A DNA stretch of 64,000 nucleotides from Tardiphaga sp. 709 (GCF_032401055.1 NZ_CP135529.1:6074501-6138500), one strand, 5' to 3'. Counted from the stretch's first letter, positions 18,447 to 28,564 are shown. Program-made: numbers and translations. Notes: a model not told the origin generated them from the sequence alone.

Positions 18447-20825
18447 ATGGGTTTTGCGAAGATTCCATCGTCGTTGCGTTCGAGCGTCACGGCGACCACC
18501 AACGAGCGATCCGATAGCAATCACTCTGCCCGCAAGACCTCTGCTGTTGCCGGGATGATTGCCGTCGCCTCGTTCGGCGGCGCGGAAGCCCAGCAATCGG
18601 TACTCCCACCGGTGACGGTCGATGCACCGGTCGCGCGGCCGCGTCCCGCGGTGCGCCCGACACCCGATCAGATACGCGCGCGAACTGCACTGCGACGTGC
18701 CGCACGCCGCAGCCAGCCAGTGCAAGTGGCGCCGGTGCCCTATCCGAATGCAGGCGGTCTCGCGGCAGACGCCAATCCCTATGCCGACGCTGCAGCGCCT
18801 TATAAAGGCGACCGGCTTGCGGGAACCAAATTCTCCGAAAAGCTGATCGACACGCCGCGCACGGTCACGGTGCTGACCAAGGAAATCCTCGAAGACAAGA
18901 ATGCAACGAGCCTGAAGGAAGTCGCGCGTACCACGGCTGGTGTCACGCTCGGTACGGGGGAGGGCGGCAACGCTTTCGGCGATCGCTTTTTTATCCGCGG
19001 ATTCGATGCACGAAACGACATCTTTATTGACGGTGTGCGCGATCCGGCCATCAGCATTCGTGAAAATTTCTTCACTGAGCAGGTCGAGATTCTACGTGGC
19101 CCGGCGTCGTCCTTTGCTGGTCGTGGCACGGCAGGTGGCGCCATCAATATCGTGACCAAACAGGCCGGTGACCGTAATTTCCAGAAGGTCGAAACGACCT
19201 ATGGCACCGATCAGACCAAGCGGATTACCTTTGACGTCAATCAGGTCGTCAGCCCGACCTTGAGCCTGCGTAGCGGCGGACTTTATCAGGATGCCGAAGT
19301 GGCTGGCCGGAACTACGTGACGGACGATCGCTGGGGCGCATTCGGCGCTCTGAAATGGACGCCGACGGACGCCTTCAAGGTCACAGCCAACTACGTCCAC
19401 ACAGATCTCAGCGGCCTGCCGGATTTCGGCGTACCCTATAACCGCACGGCGCGTGCGCCCGTTACCGACATTAACGTGCCGCGGGAAACCTATTACGGCT
19501 TCGTCAACCGTGACTTTCAGAAGGCCCGGCAGGATTTCGGTACAGTGATCGGCGAATTGAAGATCACGCCCGATATCACGCTCACCAACAAGACCCGACT
19601 GGAGCGCTCGATCCTCGACTACGTTGGAACACTGCCGAGCAACGCCACGGCAACTACTGCGACGCTCTCCGCGCAGAGCCGCTACCAGGTTACGGATGTG
19701 GTCGCCAACGTCACGGACGCGACGTTCAAGTTTGACGCCTACGGAATCAAGAACACGCTGGTGACCGGCGTCGAGATTTCGCAGGAAAGCGTTATGCGCG
19801 ATAACTATACGGGGCTTACGTCGGAGCTGAACGGCATTTTGACCGGTACCCAGCTCATCGTGCCGATCGCCAATCCGCCCAACCTGTTCCCATTCAACAA
19901 TGCGCCCCAGCGCGCCAACAATCCGACCAACATTAACGTCGACACCAAGGCGGCTTACGCCATTCATACGGCGAACTTCCAGGACGTTGTGATCCTCAAT
20001 GGGGGCATCCGCTACGACGACTATGAGATCAACGGCTCTAACCGGACTTCAAGTACGGGCGTGAAGACCGGCATGGTCAATTACAACCTTGGCGCTGTCC
20101 TGAAGCCGGTGCCGTATGGCAGCCTGTATGGCGCCTTCGCCACATCGTCCAATCCGGTCGGTGCGGAACTCGATGCGACTGGCACGGCGTATGGCGGACT
20201 TGTAGTCAACAATACAACTTTCCAGGCCTTGGCTCCCGAAGAAAACCGATCGTCGGAAGTGGGCACCAAGTGGGAGCTGTTCGATCGCCACCTGTTGGTC
20301 ACCGCGGCGCTGTTCGAGACCGTCAAGAGCAATGCTCGCGAAACAAGCGGAAATGACATCATTGCTGGTGCGCAATATCGCGTGCGCGGTGTCGATCTTG
20401 GTATGGGCGGCAAGATCACCCCGCGCTGGAGCATGTTCGCCGGTGCCGTGTTCATGGAATCTAGGGTACTGAAGTCAATCGATCCGACGCAGGTCGGCGC
20501 GCAACTCGCCAATATCGCGCACGAATCCTTCAACTTGCTGACCAAGTATCAGATCACCGAGCCATGGGAGATTGGCGGGCAAGCAACCTATGCTTCGCAG
20601 ATCTACGGTGGCACTTTCGGTGCGGTTAACGGAAACGTGTTGCCGTCGCACTGGCGGTTTGACGCCTTTACAGAGTACAGGTTCGACAAGCACCTGAAGG
20701 CGAAAGTATCGGTCAACAATATCTTCGATACGGTCTATTACGACGCATTCTATCGCAGCAATACGCCGTTCACGTTCATCGCGCCGGGGCGGTCCGTCTG
20801 GTTTACTCTGATGGGGTCACTGTGA
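18447..20825 (+). CDS. TonB-dependent siderophore receptor
   Basis: A 792-aa outer-membrane receptor from ATG 18447 (an in-frame ATG at 18345 lies upstream, but the signal-peptide-like region TSAVAGMIAVASFGGAEAQ follows the later one). Features: proline-rich N-terminus with a TonB-box-like segment (VLPPVTVDA), a plug domain (PRTVTVLTKEILEDK, RFFIRGFDARNDIFIDGVRD, EILRGPASSFAGRGTAGGAINIVTK), then a beta-barrel of amphipathic strands ending in ...SVWFTLMGSL with the expected near-terminal aromatic. It resembles the Fiu/CirA/PiuA catecholate-type receptors, and the PiuC homologue next door supports iron-siderophore import. Confidence 0.9.
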   Translation: MGFAKIPSSLRSSVTATTNERSDSNHSARKTSAVAGMIAVASFGGAEAQQSVLPPVTVDAPVARPRPAVRPTPDQIRARTALRRAARRSQPVQVAPVPYPNAGGLAADANPYADAAAPYKGDRLAGTKFSEKLIDTPRTVTVLTKEILEDKNATSLKEVARTTAGVTLGTGEGGNAFGDRFFIRGFDARNDIFIDGVRDPAISIRENFFTEQVEILRGPASSFAGRGTAGGAINIVTKQAGDRNFQKVETTYGTDQTKRITFDVNQVVSPTLSLRSGGLYQDAEVAGRNYVTDDRWGAFGALKWTPTDAFKVTANYVHTDLSGLPDFGVPYNRTARAPVTDINVPRETYYGFVNRDFQKARQDFGTVIGELKITPDITLTNKTRLERSILDYVGTLPSNATATTATLSAQSRYQVTDVVANVTDATFKFDAYGIKNTLVTGVEISQESVMRDNYTGLTSELNGILTGTQLIVPIANPPNLFPFNNAPQRANNPTNINVDTKAAYAIHTANFQDVVILNGGIRYDDYEINGSNRTSSTGVKTGMVNYNLGAVLKPVPYGSLYGAFATSSNPVGAELDATGTAYGGLVVNNTTFQALAPEENRSSEVGTKWELFDRHLLVTAALFETVKSNARETSGNDIIAGAQYRVRGVDLGMGGKITPRWSMFAGAVFMESRVLKSIDPTQVGAQLANIAHESFNLLTKYQITEPWEIGGQATYASQIYGGTFGAVNGNVLPSHWRFDAFTEYRFDKHLKAKVSVNNIFDTVYYDAFYRSNTPFTFIAPGRSVWFTLMGSL

Positions 20826-20837
20826 TCGTCTGTCGTT

Positions 20838-21527
20838 ATGCTGATCTGCATCCCTGATGTCCTGAGCAAAAGTGATGTGGCGGAGTTCCGCCGCGTCATG
20901 GACGCGGCCGGTTGGGAAGACGGCCGCTCGACTGCGGGCGCGCAGTCGGCACTGGTCAAGAGGAACGAGCAATTGCCACCGGACAGCGATGTGGCTCGTG
21001 CACTCGGCAATCGCATCATCTCGGCACTGACGACGAACCCGCGGTTCTTATCTGCAGCAATTCCGCTGCATATCTTCCCGCCGCTGTTCAATCGCTACGT
21101 CTCGTCGGACGGACATCACTTCGGCGTGCACGTCGACAATGCAGTGCGTGGCGATCATCTGACCGGCATGCGTATCCGCACTGATCTGTCCGTGACATTG
21201 TTTCTCTCCGAGCCCGAGGAATATGAGGGCGGGGAGCTTGTCATTGAAGACAATTACGGCTCGCACGAGGTGAAGCTGCCGGCCGGCCACCTCGTACTTT
21301 ATCCTGCTTCCAGTCTGCACCTTGTAACGCCTCTAAGGGCAGGTATGCGCGTAGCGTCTTTTTTCTGGCTACAGAGCATGATACGTGATGCTCATGCGCG
21401 CAGCATGATCTTCGATCTCGACAGCGCGATTCAGAGCCTAGTTGAACGTCTCGGAAGAGACGACCCAGAAACGGTCAAATTGACGGGCATCTATCATAAT
21501 CTCATCCGCTACTGGGCCGAGGTATAA
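20838..21527 (+). CDS. PKHD-type Fe(II)/2-oxoglutarate dioxygenase (PiuC/YbiX family)
   Basis: A 229-aa protein. It has the 2-OG oxygenase iron triad HFGVHVDNA (His-x-Asp) and, later, LHLVTPL (distal His), with an arginine in [11 protein letters not shown] for the co-substrate. [24 protein letters not shown] is the family-typical strand. PiuC homologues are coded next to siderophore TonB receptors and are iron-regulated; their substrate is unproven. It follows the receptor by 12 bp and precedes exbB by 2 bp, so it sits inside the iron operon. Confidence 0.92.
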   Translation: MLICIPDVLSKSDVAEFRRVMDAAGWEDGRSTAGAQSALVKRNEQLPPDSDVARALGNRIISALTTNPRFLSAAIPLHIFPPLFNRYVSSDGHHFGVHVDNAVRGDHLTGMRIRTDLSVTLFLSEPEEYEGGELVIEDNYGSHEVKLPAGHLVLYPASSLHLVTPLRAGMRVASFFWLQSMIRDAHARSMIFDLDSAIQSLVERLGRDDPETVKLTGIYHNLIRYWAEV

Positions 21528-21529
21528 GC

Positions 21530-22459
21530 TTGTTTAGAACCGTTCTTAAGTCGCTGGCTGTGCTGGCAGTGGTCGCGTTTGCTTCGCCCATCATTGCGCA
21601 GCAGGCTGCAAAGCCCGCGGCGCCAGTGGTTACTCAAGCAGCCCCCGTGGCAGCGCCGGCGCCGGTAGCTGCACAGCCAAGCAGTCCGGCGGCGAGCCCG
21701 GCCGCTTCCACAGCTCTTGCTAGCCCGGTGGCGGAGGCCGCGCCCCGGCCGATGGTCGCGACGGGTGAGCACGATCTGTCGCCCTGGAAGATGTTCATGG
21801 GCGCCGACATCATCGTCAAAGCGGTGATGGTGGGTCTGGCTTTCGCCTCGGTCGTCACCTGGACGGTCGGCATTTTCAAGATGATGGAACTGAGCTGGGC
21901 CATGCGTCGCCTGAAGGGTGCGCTCCGCAAGATCGGTGAATCGCGTTCGTTGTCCGAAGCGCAGATGGCGCTCGGCGAGCGCGGTACGATCCTGTCGCGC
22001 CTGTTGGCGGCGGCGATGCGGGAAGGACGGATGTCCGCCGGCATTTCGAGCGATGAAGGCATCAAGGAGCGCGCCGCGTCGAGTTTCGGCGAAATCGTTC
22101 GCGCTGAAGGTCGCAAGGTGCGTACCGGTATGGGCATCCTGGCGACCATTGGTGCAACGTCACCCTTCGTCGGGCTGTTCGGCACCGTGTGGGGCATCAT
22201 GAACAGCTTCATCGGCATCTCGAAGTCGCAGACCACGAATCTCGCCGTCGTCGCGCCCGGTATCGCCGAAGCGCTGCTGGCCACCGCCATCGGCCTCGTT
22301 GCGGCGATCCCGGCGGTCATCATCTATAATCACTTCTCGCGCGTGACGAAGGCGTACATGGAAATCGTCGGCCGTGCGCAGGGCGCCGCCGGTCGTCTGC
22401 TGTCACGCGATCTTGATCGCACGCATTCGAGTTCACACGCTCGCGCAGCGGCTGAATAA
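21530..22459 (+). CDS. exbB: TonB-system energizer ExbB
   Basis: A 309-aa protein with a TTG start at 21530. It has an N-terminal signal-like segment (LKSLAVLAVVAFASPIIAQ), an Ala/Pro-rich periplasmic stretch of about 60 residues, then three TM segments of the MotA/TolQ/ExbB fold (MFMGADIIVKAVMVGLAFAS; ATIGATSPFVGLFGTVWGIM; APGIAEALLATAIGLVAAIP). This is the long ExbB form common in Rhizobiales. It uses the proton gradient to energise TonB. The start codon is overlapped by an ICE-like palindrome (21531-21547), which suggests direct iron control here. Confidence 0.92.
   Translation: MFRTVLKSLAVLAVVAFASPIIAQQAAKPAAPVVTQAAPVAAPAPVAAQPSSPAASPAASTALASPVAEAAPRPMVATGEHDLSPWKMFMGADIIVKAVMVGLAFASVVTWTVGIFKMMELSWAMRRLKGALRKIGESRSLSEAQMALGERGTILSRLLAAAMREGRMSAGISSDEGIKERAASSFGEIVRAEGRKVRTGMGILATIGATSPFVGLFGTVWGIMNSFIGISKSQTTNLAVVAPGIAEALLATAIGLVAAIPAVIIYNHFSRVTKAYMEIVGRAQGAAGRLLSRDLDRTHSSSHARAAAE
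21531..21547 (+). promoter_or_regulatory. ICE/Irr-box-like palindrome over the exbB start
   Basis: The segment TGTTTAGAACCGTTCTTAA contains TTTAGAA, a three-base spacer and TTCTTAA. That is an almost perfect inverted repeat close to the iron control element TTTAGAA-N3-TTCTAAA. It covers the first codons of exbB after the TTG start. Confidence 0.5.
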
Positions 22460-22461
22460 TC

Positions 22462-22944
22462 ATGGGTATGTCGCTTTCCGAAGGTGCAGACGACGATGAT
22501 GATTTCGGTGAAAATCACGAAATCAACGTCACACCCTTCATCGACGTCATTCTGGTTCTGCTGATCATCTTCATGGTGGCAGCGCCGCTGTCGACGGTGG
22601 ACCTGCCGATCAATCTGCCGTCCTCCACGGTGACGCCTCAAAAGAAGCCGGACAAGCCGACCTATGTGAGCATCAAGCCCGACCTCGCGGTCGCGATCGG
22701 CGAGAACATGGTCAAGCGCGTCGATCTGGTGCGTCAGCTCGATGCGATGGGCGATGGCAACAAGGATCGGCCGATCTTTCTGCGCGTCGATCGCGCGGTG
22801 CCCTATGGCGAATTCTTCGATGTGATGGAACGGCTGCGTGCCGGTGGCTATCAGAAGACCAAGCTTGTTGCACTGGAAGGTGTTCCGGATGCCGCTGCGG
22901 CATCGCCGACGCCAACCGCTGCATCTGATGCACCGAAGCCCTGA
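22462..22944 (+). CDS. exbD: TonB-system transport protein ExbD
   Basis: A 160-aa inner-membrane protein: short acidic cytoplasmic N-terminus, one TM segment (INVTPFIDVILVLLIIFMVA) with the conserved Asp that carries protons, then a periplasmic ExbD/TolR domain (DKPTYVSIKPDLAVAIGENM, PIFLRVDRAVPYGEFFDVM). It is coupled to exbB with a 2-bp gap and followed by tonB at 15 bp. Confidence 0.95.
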   Translation: MGMSLSEGADDDDDFGENHEINVTPFIDVILVLLIIFMVAAPLSTVDLPINLPSSTVTPQKKPDKPTYVSIKPDLAVAIGENMVKRVDLVRQLDAMGDGNKDRPIFLRVDRAVPYGEFFDVMERLRAGGYQKTKLVALEGVPDAAAASPTPTAASDAPKP

Positions 22945-22959
22945 CGTTACGGAAGCGCT

Positions 22960-23748
22960 ATGTCCGAGCTCGATAGAAAGTCGTCCTGGCGACTGTGGCT
23001 GATCGCGGCGCTTGTCGCCGTGCTGCTGCATGTCGGCGGCATCGCTGCGGCTGTGTTCGAGATGCAGCAGGAAGAGGACGACGACGGCCTTGGCGCCAAT
23101 GCCATCGAAGTCGGGATGGAAATGGTGTCGCCCGACGTCGAGCCGACCGATCTTCCGCAGGGCCCGGATTCGGAGGCTTCGACCGCATCTCCGGCCGTTC
23201 AGGAGCAGAAGGCTGTCGAGAAGCAGAGCGATCTCCCCAAGGAGACGCCGCACGAGAGCGAAGAACCCGATCAGGTCGTGACCGAGAGCAAGGCGACCAA
23301 GCCGGAAGAAGAGACACCCGAAAAGGCGCAAAAGCAGCAGCAGGCGTCGCAGGAATCCGTCGCGTCGGAAGCCGCCGCGCAGCAGAAGCTCGATGATTCC
23401 AAGACCGGCGAGAAAGCGCAAGCGCAGCAGGGCGGCATCGGCACCGACAAGAAGCGCCTGTCGACAATCTGGTCCAAGCAGCTCAGCGCCTATCTCGAAA
23501 AGAACAAGCGCTATCCGCAGGATCGCCAGCAGAAGACGGCCGAAGTGACGGTGAATTTCGAGATCGACCGCGTCGGCAAGGTCCTGGCTGTGCGGGTGGT
23601 GAAGGGCTCCGGCGACGCCGCATTCGACGAGGCCGCGGTTGCCATGGTCCGCCGCTCAGACCCGCTGCCGGCGCCGCCGCCGTTGATCGCCGACGACGGC
23701 CTGAGCTTCACCGTGCCGGTGATCTTCCGCGTCAAGGGCAAGGGATAG
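22960..23748 (+). CDS. tonB: TonB energy-transducing protein
   Basis: A 262-aa protein with one N-terminal TM anchor (LWLIAALVAVLLHVGGIAAA, including the His in the membrane). A long acidic, Glu/Gln/Lys-rich periplasmic linker replaces the usual proline-rich rod. The C-terminal TonB domain is at about 170-260 (YLEKNKRYPQDRQQKTAEV, VVKGSGDAAFDEAAVAMVRR, FTVPVIFRV). It completes the receptor/PiuC/ExbB/ExbD/TonB operon and converges with an SDR gene 10 bp downstream. Confidence 0.93.
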   Translation: MSELDRKSSWRLWLIAALVAVLLHVGGIAAAVFEMQQEEDDDGLGANAIEVGMEMVSPDVEPTDLPQGPDSEASTASPAVQEQKAVEKQSDLPKETPHESEEPDQVVTESKATKPEEETPEKAQKQQQASQESVASEAAAQQKLDDSKTGEKAQAQQGGIGTDKKRLSTIWSKQLSAYLEKNKRYPQDRQQKTAEVTVNFEIDRVGKVLAVRVVKGSGDAAFDEAAVAMVRRSDPLPAPPPLIADDGLSFTVPVIFRVKGKG

Positions 23749-23758
23749 GAAAGGGCGA

Positions 23759-24505
23759 CTAGTAAGTCGCCCGTCCGCCCGAAATATCGAACACGGCGCC
23801 GGTCGAGAAGGCGCAGTCTTCCGAGGCCAGCCAGGCAGCCATCGCGGCCAGTTCCTGCACCAGCACAAAACGTCCTTTCGGAATCTTCGACAGCATGAAG
23901 TTGATATGCTGTTCCGTCATCTGGTCGAAAATCGCCGTTTTCGCCGCAGCAGGCGTGATGGCGTTGACGTTGATCTCGTGGCCGGCCAGTTCCTTGCCGA
24001 GCGACTTGGTCAGCGCGATCAAACCGGCCTTGGATGCCGAATAGTGCGAGGCGTTCGGGTTGCCTTCCTTGCCGGCAATCGAGGCGATGTTGACGATGCG
24101 GCCGTAATTCTGCTTCAGCATCACGGGGACGATAGCCTTGCAACACAGGAACGGGCCGTCGAGATTGATACGCATCACCTTGCGCCAATCGTCGTAATCG
24201 ATCTCCCATACCGGCTTGTTGAATCCGGTAATGCCGGCATTGTTGACCAGGATATCGACCTTGCCAAACTCCTGAAGCGTCGCAGCGCGAGCTTCATCAA
24301 TTGAAGCCACGTCGGTGACATCGACTTTGAGGGCAATCACTTCGTCGCCGATTTCGCTCGCCGTTTTTACGGCCAGGTCAATATCCTGATCCCAGATCGC
24401 CACCTTGGCGCCGGAAGCAACGAAGCGTTCAGTGATCGCGCGGCCAAAGCCCTGGGCGCCGCCCGTGACCACGGCGTAGCGGCCGTTCAGATCGATCTTG
24501 TTCAT
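23759..24505 (-). CDS. SDR-family dehydrogenase (sugar/polyol type)
   Basis: A 248-aa short-chain dehydrogenase. Cofactor loop TGGAQGFGRAI, acidic residue in AIWDQDID (NAD preference), NNAGITG, catalytic Ser in IVNIASIAG, and YSASK (Tyr and Lys). It resembles SDRs that oxidise sugars, sugar lactones or deoxy-keto acids. It is first in line with a second SDR (16 bp apart) and a sugar-acid dehydratase on the same strand, so a sugar-acid dehydrogenase role is inferred; the exact substrate is open. Confidence 0.82.
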   Translation of the reverse strand: MNKIDLNGRYAVVTGGAQGFGRAITERFVASGAKVAIWDQDIDLAVKTASEIGDEVIALKVDVTDVASIDEARAATLQEFGKVDILVNNAGITGFNKPVWEIDYDDWRKVMRINLDGPFLCCKAIVPVMLKQNYGRIVNIASIAGKEGNPNASHYSASKAGLIALTKSLGKELAGHEINVNAITPAAAKTAIFDQMTEQHINFMLSKIPKGRFVLVQELAAMAAWLASEDCAFSTGAVFDISGGRATY

Positions 24506-24521
24506 GATGCGATGTCCTCGG

Positions 24522-25256
24522 TTACAGCGTCCAGCCGCCGTCGATGATGTGCGCGACGCCAGTTGTGAAGGCGCTTTCGTCGCTGGCGAGATAGACGGCG
24601 AGGGATGCGATTTCCTCGGCGGTCCCGAGACGACCCATCGGCTGCCGGCTCACGAACAGCTCGCGGCCATTCGGGCCTGCGGCCGCGGCGCGGTCGAGCA
24701 TCGACGGCGTTTCGATCGTGCCGGGGCAGATCGCGTTGCAGCGAATGCCTTTGGTGATGTAGTCGACAGCCACAGCACGGGTGAGGGCGGCGACGGCAGC
24801 TTTGGTTGCGCCATAGACGTAGCGGTTCGGCGCTGCCTTAAAGACACCGGCGGCGGATGAAATGTTGACGATTGCACCATTGCCGCGCGCAAGCATGCCG
24901 GGCAGGAACGCACGGATGGTCCGGTGCATCGATTTGACGTTCAGGTCGAACGAGAAATCCCAGTCGGAATCGGAGCATTCCAGTGCTGCGCCGTGATGCA
25001 CGAAGCCGGCGGCGTTGAGCAGGATGTCGATATCGCCGACCTTCTTCGCCATCGCTTCGACGGCCGCTGTGTCGCGCACGTCGAGCCGTGCAGTCTCGGC
25101 GATACCATCCTTGGTCAGCAGCGCCACGCCCTTGTCGTCGATATCGGTGGCGAATACCGTTGCGCCTTCGCGTGCAAATGCCAGTGCGCAGGCGCGGCCG
25201 ATACCGACGGCGCCCGCGGTGACGAAGGCGCGTTTGCCTTTCAAGCGGTCAGACAT
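24522..25256 (-). CDS. SDR-family dehydrogenase (2-keto-3-deoxy-sugar-acid dehydrogenase / BDH2-like)
   Basis: A 244-aa SDR with TAGAVGIGRACA (cofactor loop), ATDIDDKG (NAD-specific Asp), NAAGFVHHGA, NISSAAG and YGATKAAV (catalytic Tyr, Lys). It ends with DESAFTTGVAHIIDGGW. The pattern is that of DHRS6/BDH2-like enzymes and bacterial 2-keto-3-deoxy-L-fuconate dehydrogenases. The neighbouring dehydratase would make a 2-keto-3-deoxy sugar acid, the expected substrate. Assignment within the family is tentative. Confidence 0.8.
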   Translation of the reverse strand: MSDRLKGKRAFVTAGAVGIGRACALAFAREGATVFATDIDDKGVALLTKDGIAETARLDVRDTAAVEAMAKKVGDIDILLNAAGFVHHGAALECSDSDWDFSFDLNVKSMHRTIRAFLPGMLARGNGAIVNISSAAGVFKAAPNRYVYGATKAAVAALTRAVAVDYITKGIRCNAICPGTIETPSMLDRAAAAGPNGRELFVSRQPMGRLGTAEEIASLAVYLASDESAFTTGVAHIIDGGWTL

Positions 25257-25292
25257 GTGAGATCTCCCTGAAATGTTTCATTCACTCTCCGC

Positions 25293-25401
25293 CGTCATTG
25301 CGAGGTCGGGAAAAGCCGAAGGCTTTTCCCTGTGCGAAGCGACGAAGCAATCCAGAAGCCAAGAAGAAAGACTGGATTGCTTCGCTGCGCTCGCAATGAC
25401 G
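25293..25401. repeat. Palindromic intergenic repeat with nested hairpins
   Basis: Outer arms CGTCATTGCGAG (25293-25304) and CTCGCAATGACG (25390-25401) are perfectly complementary. Inside are GGGAAAAGCCGAAGGCTTTTCCC and a pair built from GCAATCCAG / CTGGATTGC. This is the well-known type of short genomic repeat found between genes in Bradyrhizobium relatives. A partial sister (CTCGCAATGACGTGG) occurs near 48070. Confidence 0.8.
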
Positions 25402-25410
25402 ACCGAGGGA

Positions 25411-27252
25411 TTAGTGATTATGCCGCGCCGTCCCGACCGTGCCGGCGATATCGCGATAGCGCGTTGCGAGTTCGAGACATGCGCCGGTGGCCTGCTGGCC
25501 GACGGTGTTGCGATAGAGCTCCTGCCACGGTGTCTGGTTGGCTGGATATTTGAAGCCGCCATTGGACATCAGTTCGGCGCGACGTCGCTTCAGCTCTTCG
25601 TCGGAGATCAGGATATTCGCCGAGCCCTTGTTGAGGTCGATGCGCACCTTGTCGCCCGTCTGCAGGATTGCGAGGCCGCCGTTGGCTGCCGCTTCGGGCG
25701 TCGCGTTGAGGATCGACGGCGAGCCGGATGTGCCCGACTGCCGGCCATCGCCGATACAGGGCAGAGATAGAATGCCGCGTTTGATCAGCGCTGCCGGCGG
25801 CTGCATGTTCACGACTTCCGCGCCGCCGGGATAGCCGATCGGTCCGGTGCCGCGCACGAACAGGATGCAATGCTCGTCAATATCGAGCGAGGCATCGTCG
25901 ATGCGATGGTGATAATCCTCCGGCCCCTCGAACACGATGGCGCGGCCTTCGAACGCGTTGGGATCCTTCGGGTTGATCAGATAGCGATCGCGAAATTCCT
26001 TGGAGATCACCGAGGTCTTCATGATCGCGGAATCGAACAGATTGCCGCGCAACACGAGGAAGCCGGCATCAGCCACAAGCGGTTTGTCATAGGACCAGAT
26101 GACGTCGTTGTCCGGTTTGGGCGAGGCGGCGCAATTCTCCCCCATGGTCTTGCCGTTCACCGTGATCACATCCTCATGGATGCGCTTGTGCTTCATCAGC
26201 TCGCGGACCACCGAAGGCACACCACCGGCGCGATGATATTCCTCGCCGAGATAGAAGCCGGCCGGCTGCATGTTGACCAGCAGCGGTACGTCATGGCCGA
26301 ATTTCTGCCAGTCATCGATGTCGAGTTCGACGCCGATATGACGCGCCAGCGCATTGATATGGATCGGCGCGTTGGTCGAGCCACCAATGGCGGAATTGAC
26401 CACGATGCAGTTCTCGAACGCCTTGCGGGTCAGAATGTCGGACGGCTTGAGGTCCTCCCACACCATGTCGACGATCCGCATGCCCGTCTCATAGGCAATC
26501 TGGCCGCGCTCGCGATAGGGAGCAGGGATGGCAGCGCAGCCGGGCAGGGACATGCCCAATGCTTCGGCCAGCGAATTCATCGTCGAGGCCGTGCCCATTG
26601 TGTTGCAATGGCCGACCGACGGCGCGGACGATGCCACCAGCGTCATGAATTCTTCGTAGTCGATCTCGCCAGCGGCAAGTCGCTCACGTGATTTCCACAC
26701 CACGGTGCCGGAGCCTGTACGCTGGCCTTCGTGCCAACCATTCAGCATCGGTCCACCCGACAAGACGATGGCGGGCAAATTCACGGTAGCCGCAGCCATC
26801 AGGCAGGCGGGAGTCGTCTTGTCGCAGCCGGTCGTGAGGACGACGCCATCGAGCGGATAACCGAACAGGATTTCCACAAGGCCGAGATAAGCGAGGTTGC
26901 GATCAAGCGCCGCAGTCGGCCGTTTCCCGGTCTCCTGAATCGGATGTACCGGGAATTCCATCACCAGACCGCCGGCGGCGGTAATGCCTTCGCGCACGCG
27001 CTTGGCGAGTTCGAGATGATGGCGATTGCAGGGCGACAGGTCGTTACCGGTCTGCGCAATGCCGATGATCGGCTTGCCGGACTGCAATTCGTGACGCGTC
27101 AGGCCGTAGTTCAGATAGCGCTCAAGATAGAGTGCAGTCATTCCGGGATTGTGGGGATCGTTGAACCATTCGCTCGAACGAAGTTTGCGCTTGGTTGCCT
27201 TTGCAGGCGAGGTCCCCGCAGTCGGCGTGGACGAAGTCGACTTGGTCATCAT
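25411..27252 (-). CDS. IlvD/Edd-family sugar-acid dehydratase (xylonate/arabinonate type)
   Basis: A 613-aa Fe-S dehydratase, start ATG 27252 after GGGAG (27249 is also possible). Cysteine cluster ligands appear in [29 protein letters not shown] and [12 protein letters not shown]. Further motifs are [48 protein letters not shown] and [16 protein letters not shown]. The opening [15 protein letters not shown] and the C-terminal RHNH match D-xylonate / L-arabinonate dehydratases rather than IlvD or Edd. It should dehydrate an aldonate to a 2-keto-3-deoxy acid, feeding the SDRs downstream or the KDG kinase and KDPG aldolase at 35-36.6 kb. Confidence 0.87.
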   Translation of the reverse strand: MMTKSTSSTPTAGTSPAKATKRKLRSSEWFNDPHNPGMTALYLERYLNYGLTRHELQSGKPIIGIAQTGNDLSPCNRHHLELAKRVREGITAAGGLVMEFPVHPIQETGKRPTAALDRNLAYLGLVEILFGYPLDGVVLTTGCDKTTPACLMAAATVNLPAIVLSGGPMLNGWHEGQRTGSGTVVWKSRERLAAGEIDYEEFMTLVASSAPSVGHCNTMGTASTMNSLAEALGMSLPGCAAIPAPYRERGQIAYETGMRIVDMVWEDLKPSDILTRKAFENCIVVNSAIGGSTNAPIHINALARHIGVELDIDDWQKFGHDVPLLVNMQPAGFYLGEEYHRAGGVPSVVRELMKHKRIHEDVITVNGKTMGENCAASPKPDNDVIWSYDKPLVADAGFLVLRGNLFDSAIMKTSVISKEFRDRYLINPKDPNAFEGRAIVFEGPEDYHHRIDDASLDIDEHCILFVRGTGPIGYPGGAEVVNMQPPAALIKRGILSLPCIGDGRQSGTSGSPSILNATPEAAANGGLAILQTGDKVRIDLNKGSANILISDEELKRRRAELMSNGGFKYPANQTPWQELYRNTVGQQATGACLELATRYRDIAGTVGTARHNH

Positions 27253-27496
27253 TTCTCCCGCAGCGCACACTTTATATCCTGGTGCGTCGTCTCTTTTGAT
27301 TGGTCACGAATGTTTGCACGCCACTGGCTGCTTCGCAACGTTTGCATCTGCGAAGTTTTTCTACGACTATGATCCAACGACACGCCGCCAGAAAATCTGG
27401 TAGGATGTCAGACAAGTAAGAACAGGCGGCTCCGGCAACCAAATAACTGGCCCGGAGGACGCAGTCTCTAAAATGGGACATTTGGGAGGGAAATGT

Positions 27497-28564
27497 ATGG
27501 CGTCCGTGCAGATTCACGACGTTCGTAAGTCTTTTGGCGGTTTTGAGGTTCTCCACGGCGTATCGGTCCCCATCGAGGACGGCCAATTCGTGGTTCTGGT
27601 TGGGCCGTCCGGCTGCGGAAAATCCACATTGCTGCGCATGTTGGCGGGGCTGGAGAAGATCACCTCCGGCACGATCTCGATCGGCGATCGCGTGGTCAAC
27701 GATGTCCAGCCGAAAGAGCGCGACATCGCCATGGTGTTCCAGAATTACGCGCTGTATCCGCATATGACGGTTGCCCAGAATATGGGCTTTTCGCTCAAGC
27801 TGCGTGGCGCCGACAAAAGCGAGATCGATCAGAAGGTCAATCGCGCTGCCGATATCTTGGATTTGAGGCGATTGCTCGAGCGTTTCCCCCGGCAGTTGTC
27901 GGGTGGTCAGCGCCAGCGCGTGGCCATGGGCCGCGCCATTGTGCGTGACCCGCAGGTGTTTTTGTTCGACGAGCCACTGTCGAATCTCGATGCCAAGCTG
28001 CGCGTCGCCATGCGCGCCGAGATCAAGGAACTGCATCAGCGCCTGAAGACGACGACGGTCTATGTGACCCATGACCAGATCGAAGCCATGACCATGGCCG
28101 ACAAGATCGTGGTGATGCAGGACGGCATCGTCGAGCAGATGGGCGCACCATTGGAACTCTACGATCGCCCCGAGAACAAGTTCGTTGCCGGCTTCATCGG
28201 GTCGCCTGCGATGAATTTTCTCGAAGGCACGCTGAAGGTGAATGGTGGCCAGCCCTGGGTGGAAACTGCCAATGGCGCGAAGCTGCCGATTACGGCAGCG
28301 CCTGCGGCAGGGAACGACAAGGCAGTCACTTACGGCATTCGCCCCGAGCATCTCGAATTCGCCGATGACGGCATCGAGGCCGAGGTCGTGGTGGTCGAGC
28401 CGATGGGGTCGGAGACTCAGGTCGTCGCACGCATCGGCACCCAGGATATCATCGCGATCTTCCGTGATCGTCGTCCGGTCGCGCCGGGCGACAAGATTCA
28501 TCTCAGGCCGCGCGCGAATTCGGCGCATCTGTTCGACAAGGAGACCGGCAAGCGCGTCAACTGA
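27497..28564 (+). CDS. Sugar ABC transporter ATPase (UgpC/MalK type)
   Basis: A 355-aa protein, start ATG 27497 after GGGAGGG. Walker A GPSGCGKST, Q-loop QNYALYPHMTV, signature LSGGQRQRVAMGRA, Walker B FLFDEPLSNLDAKLR and switch VTHDQIEAMT. The C-terminal TOBE/OB extension (AVTYGIRPEHLEF, GDKIHLRP) marks the MalK/UgpC group that powers carbohydrate importers. The binding protein and two permeases follow on the same strand. Confidence 0.95.
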   Translation: MASVQIHDVRKSFGGFEVLHGVSVPIEDGQFVVLVGPSGCGKSTLLRMLAGLEKITSGTISIGDRVVNDVQPKERDIAMVFQNYALYPHMTVAQNMGFSLKLRGADKSEIDQKVNRAADILDLRRLLERFPRQLSGGQRQRVAMGRAIVRDPQVFLFDEPLSNLDAKLRVAMRAEIKELHQRLKTTTVYVTHDQIEAMTMADKIVVMQDGIVEQMGAPLELYDRPENKFVAGFIGSPAMNFLEGTLKVNGGQPWVETANGAKLPITAAPAAGNDKAVTYGIRPEHLEFADDGIEAEVVVVEPMGSETQVVARIGTQDIIAIFRDRRPVAPGDKIHLRPRANSAHLFDKETGKRVN

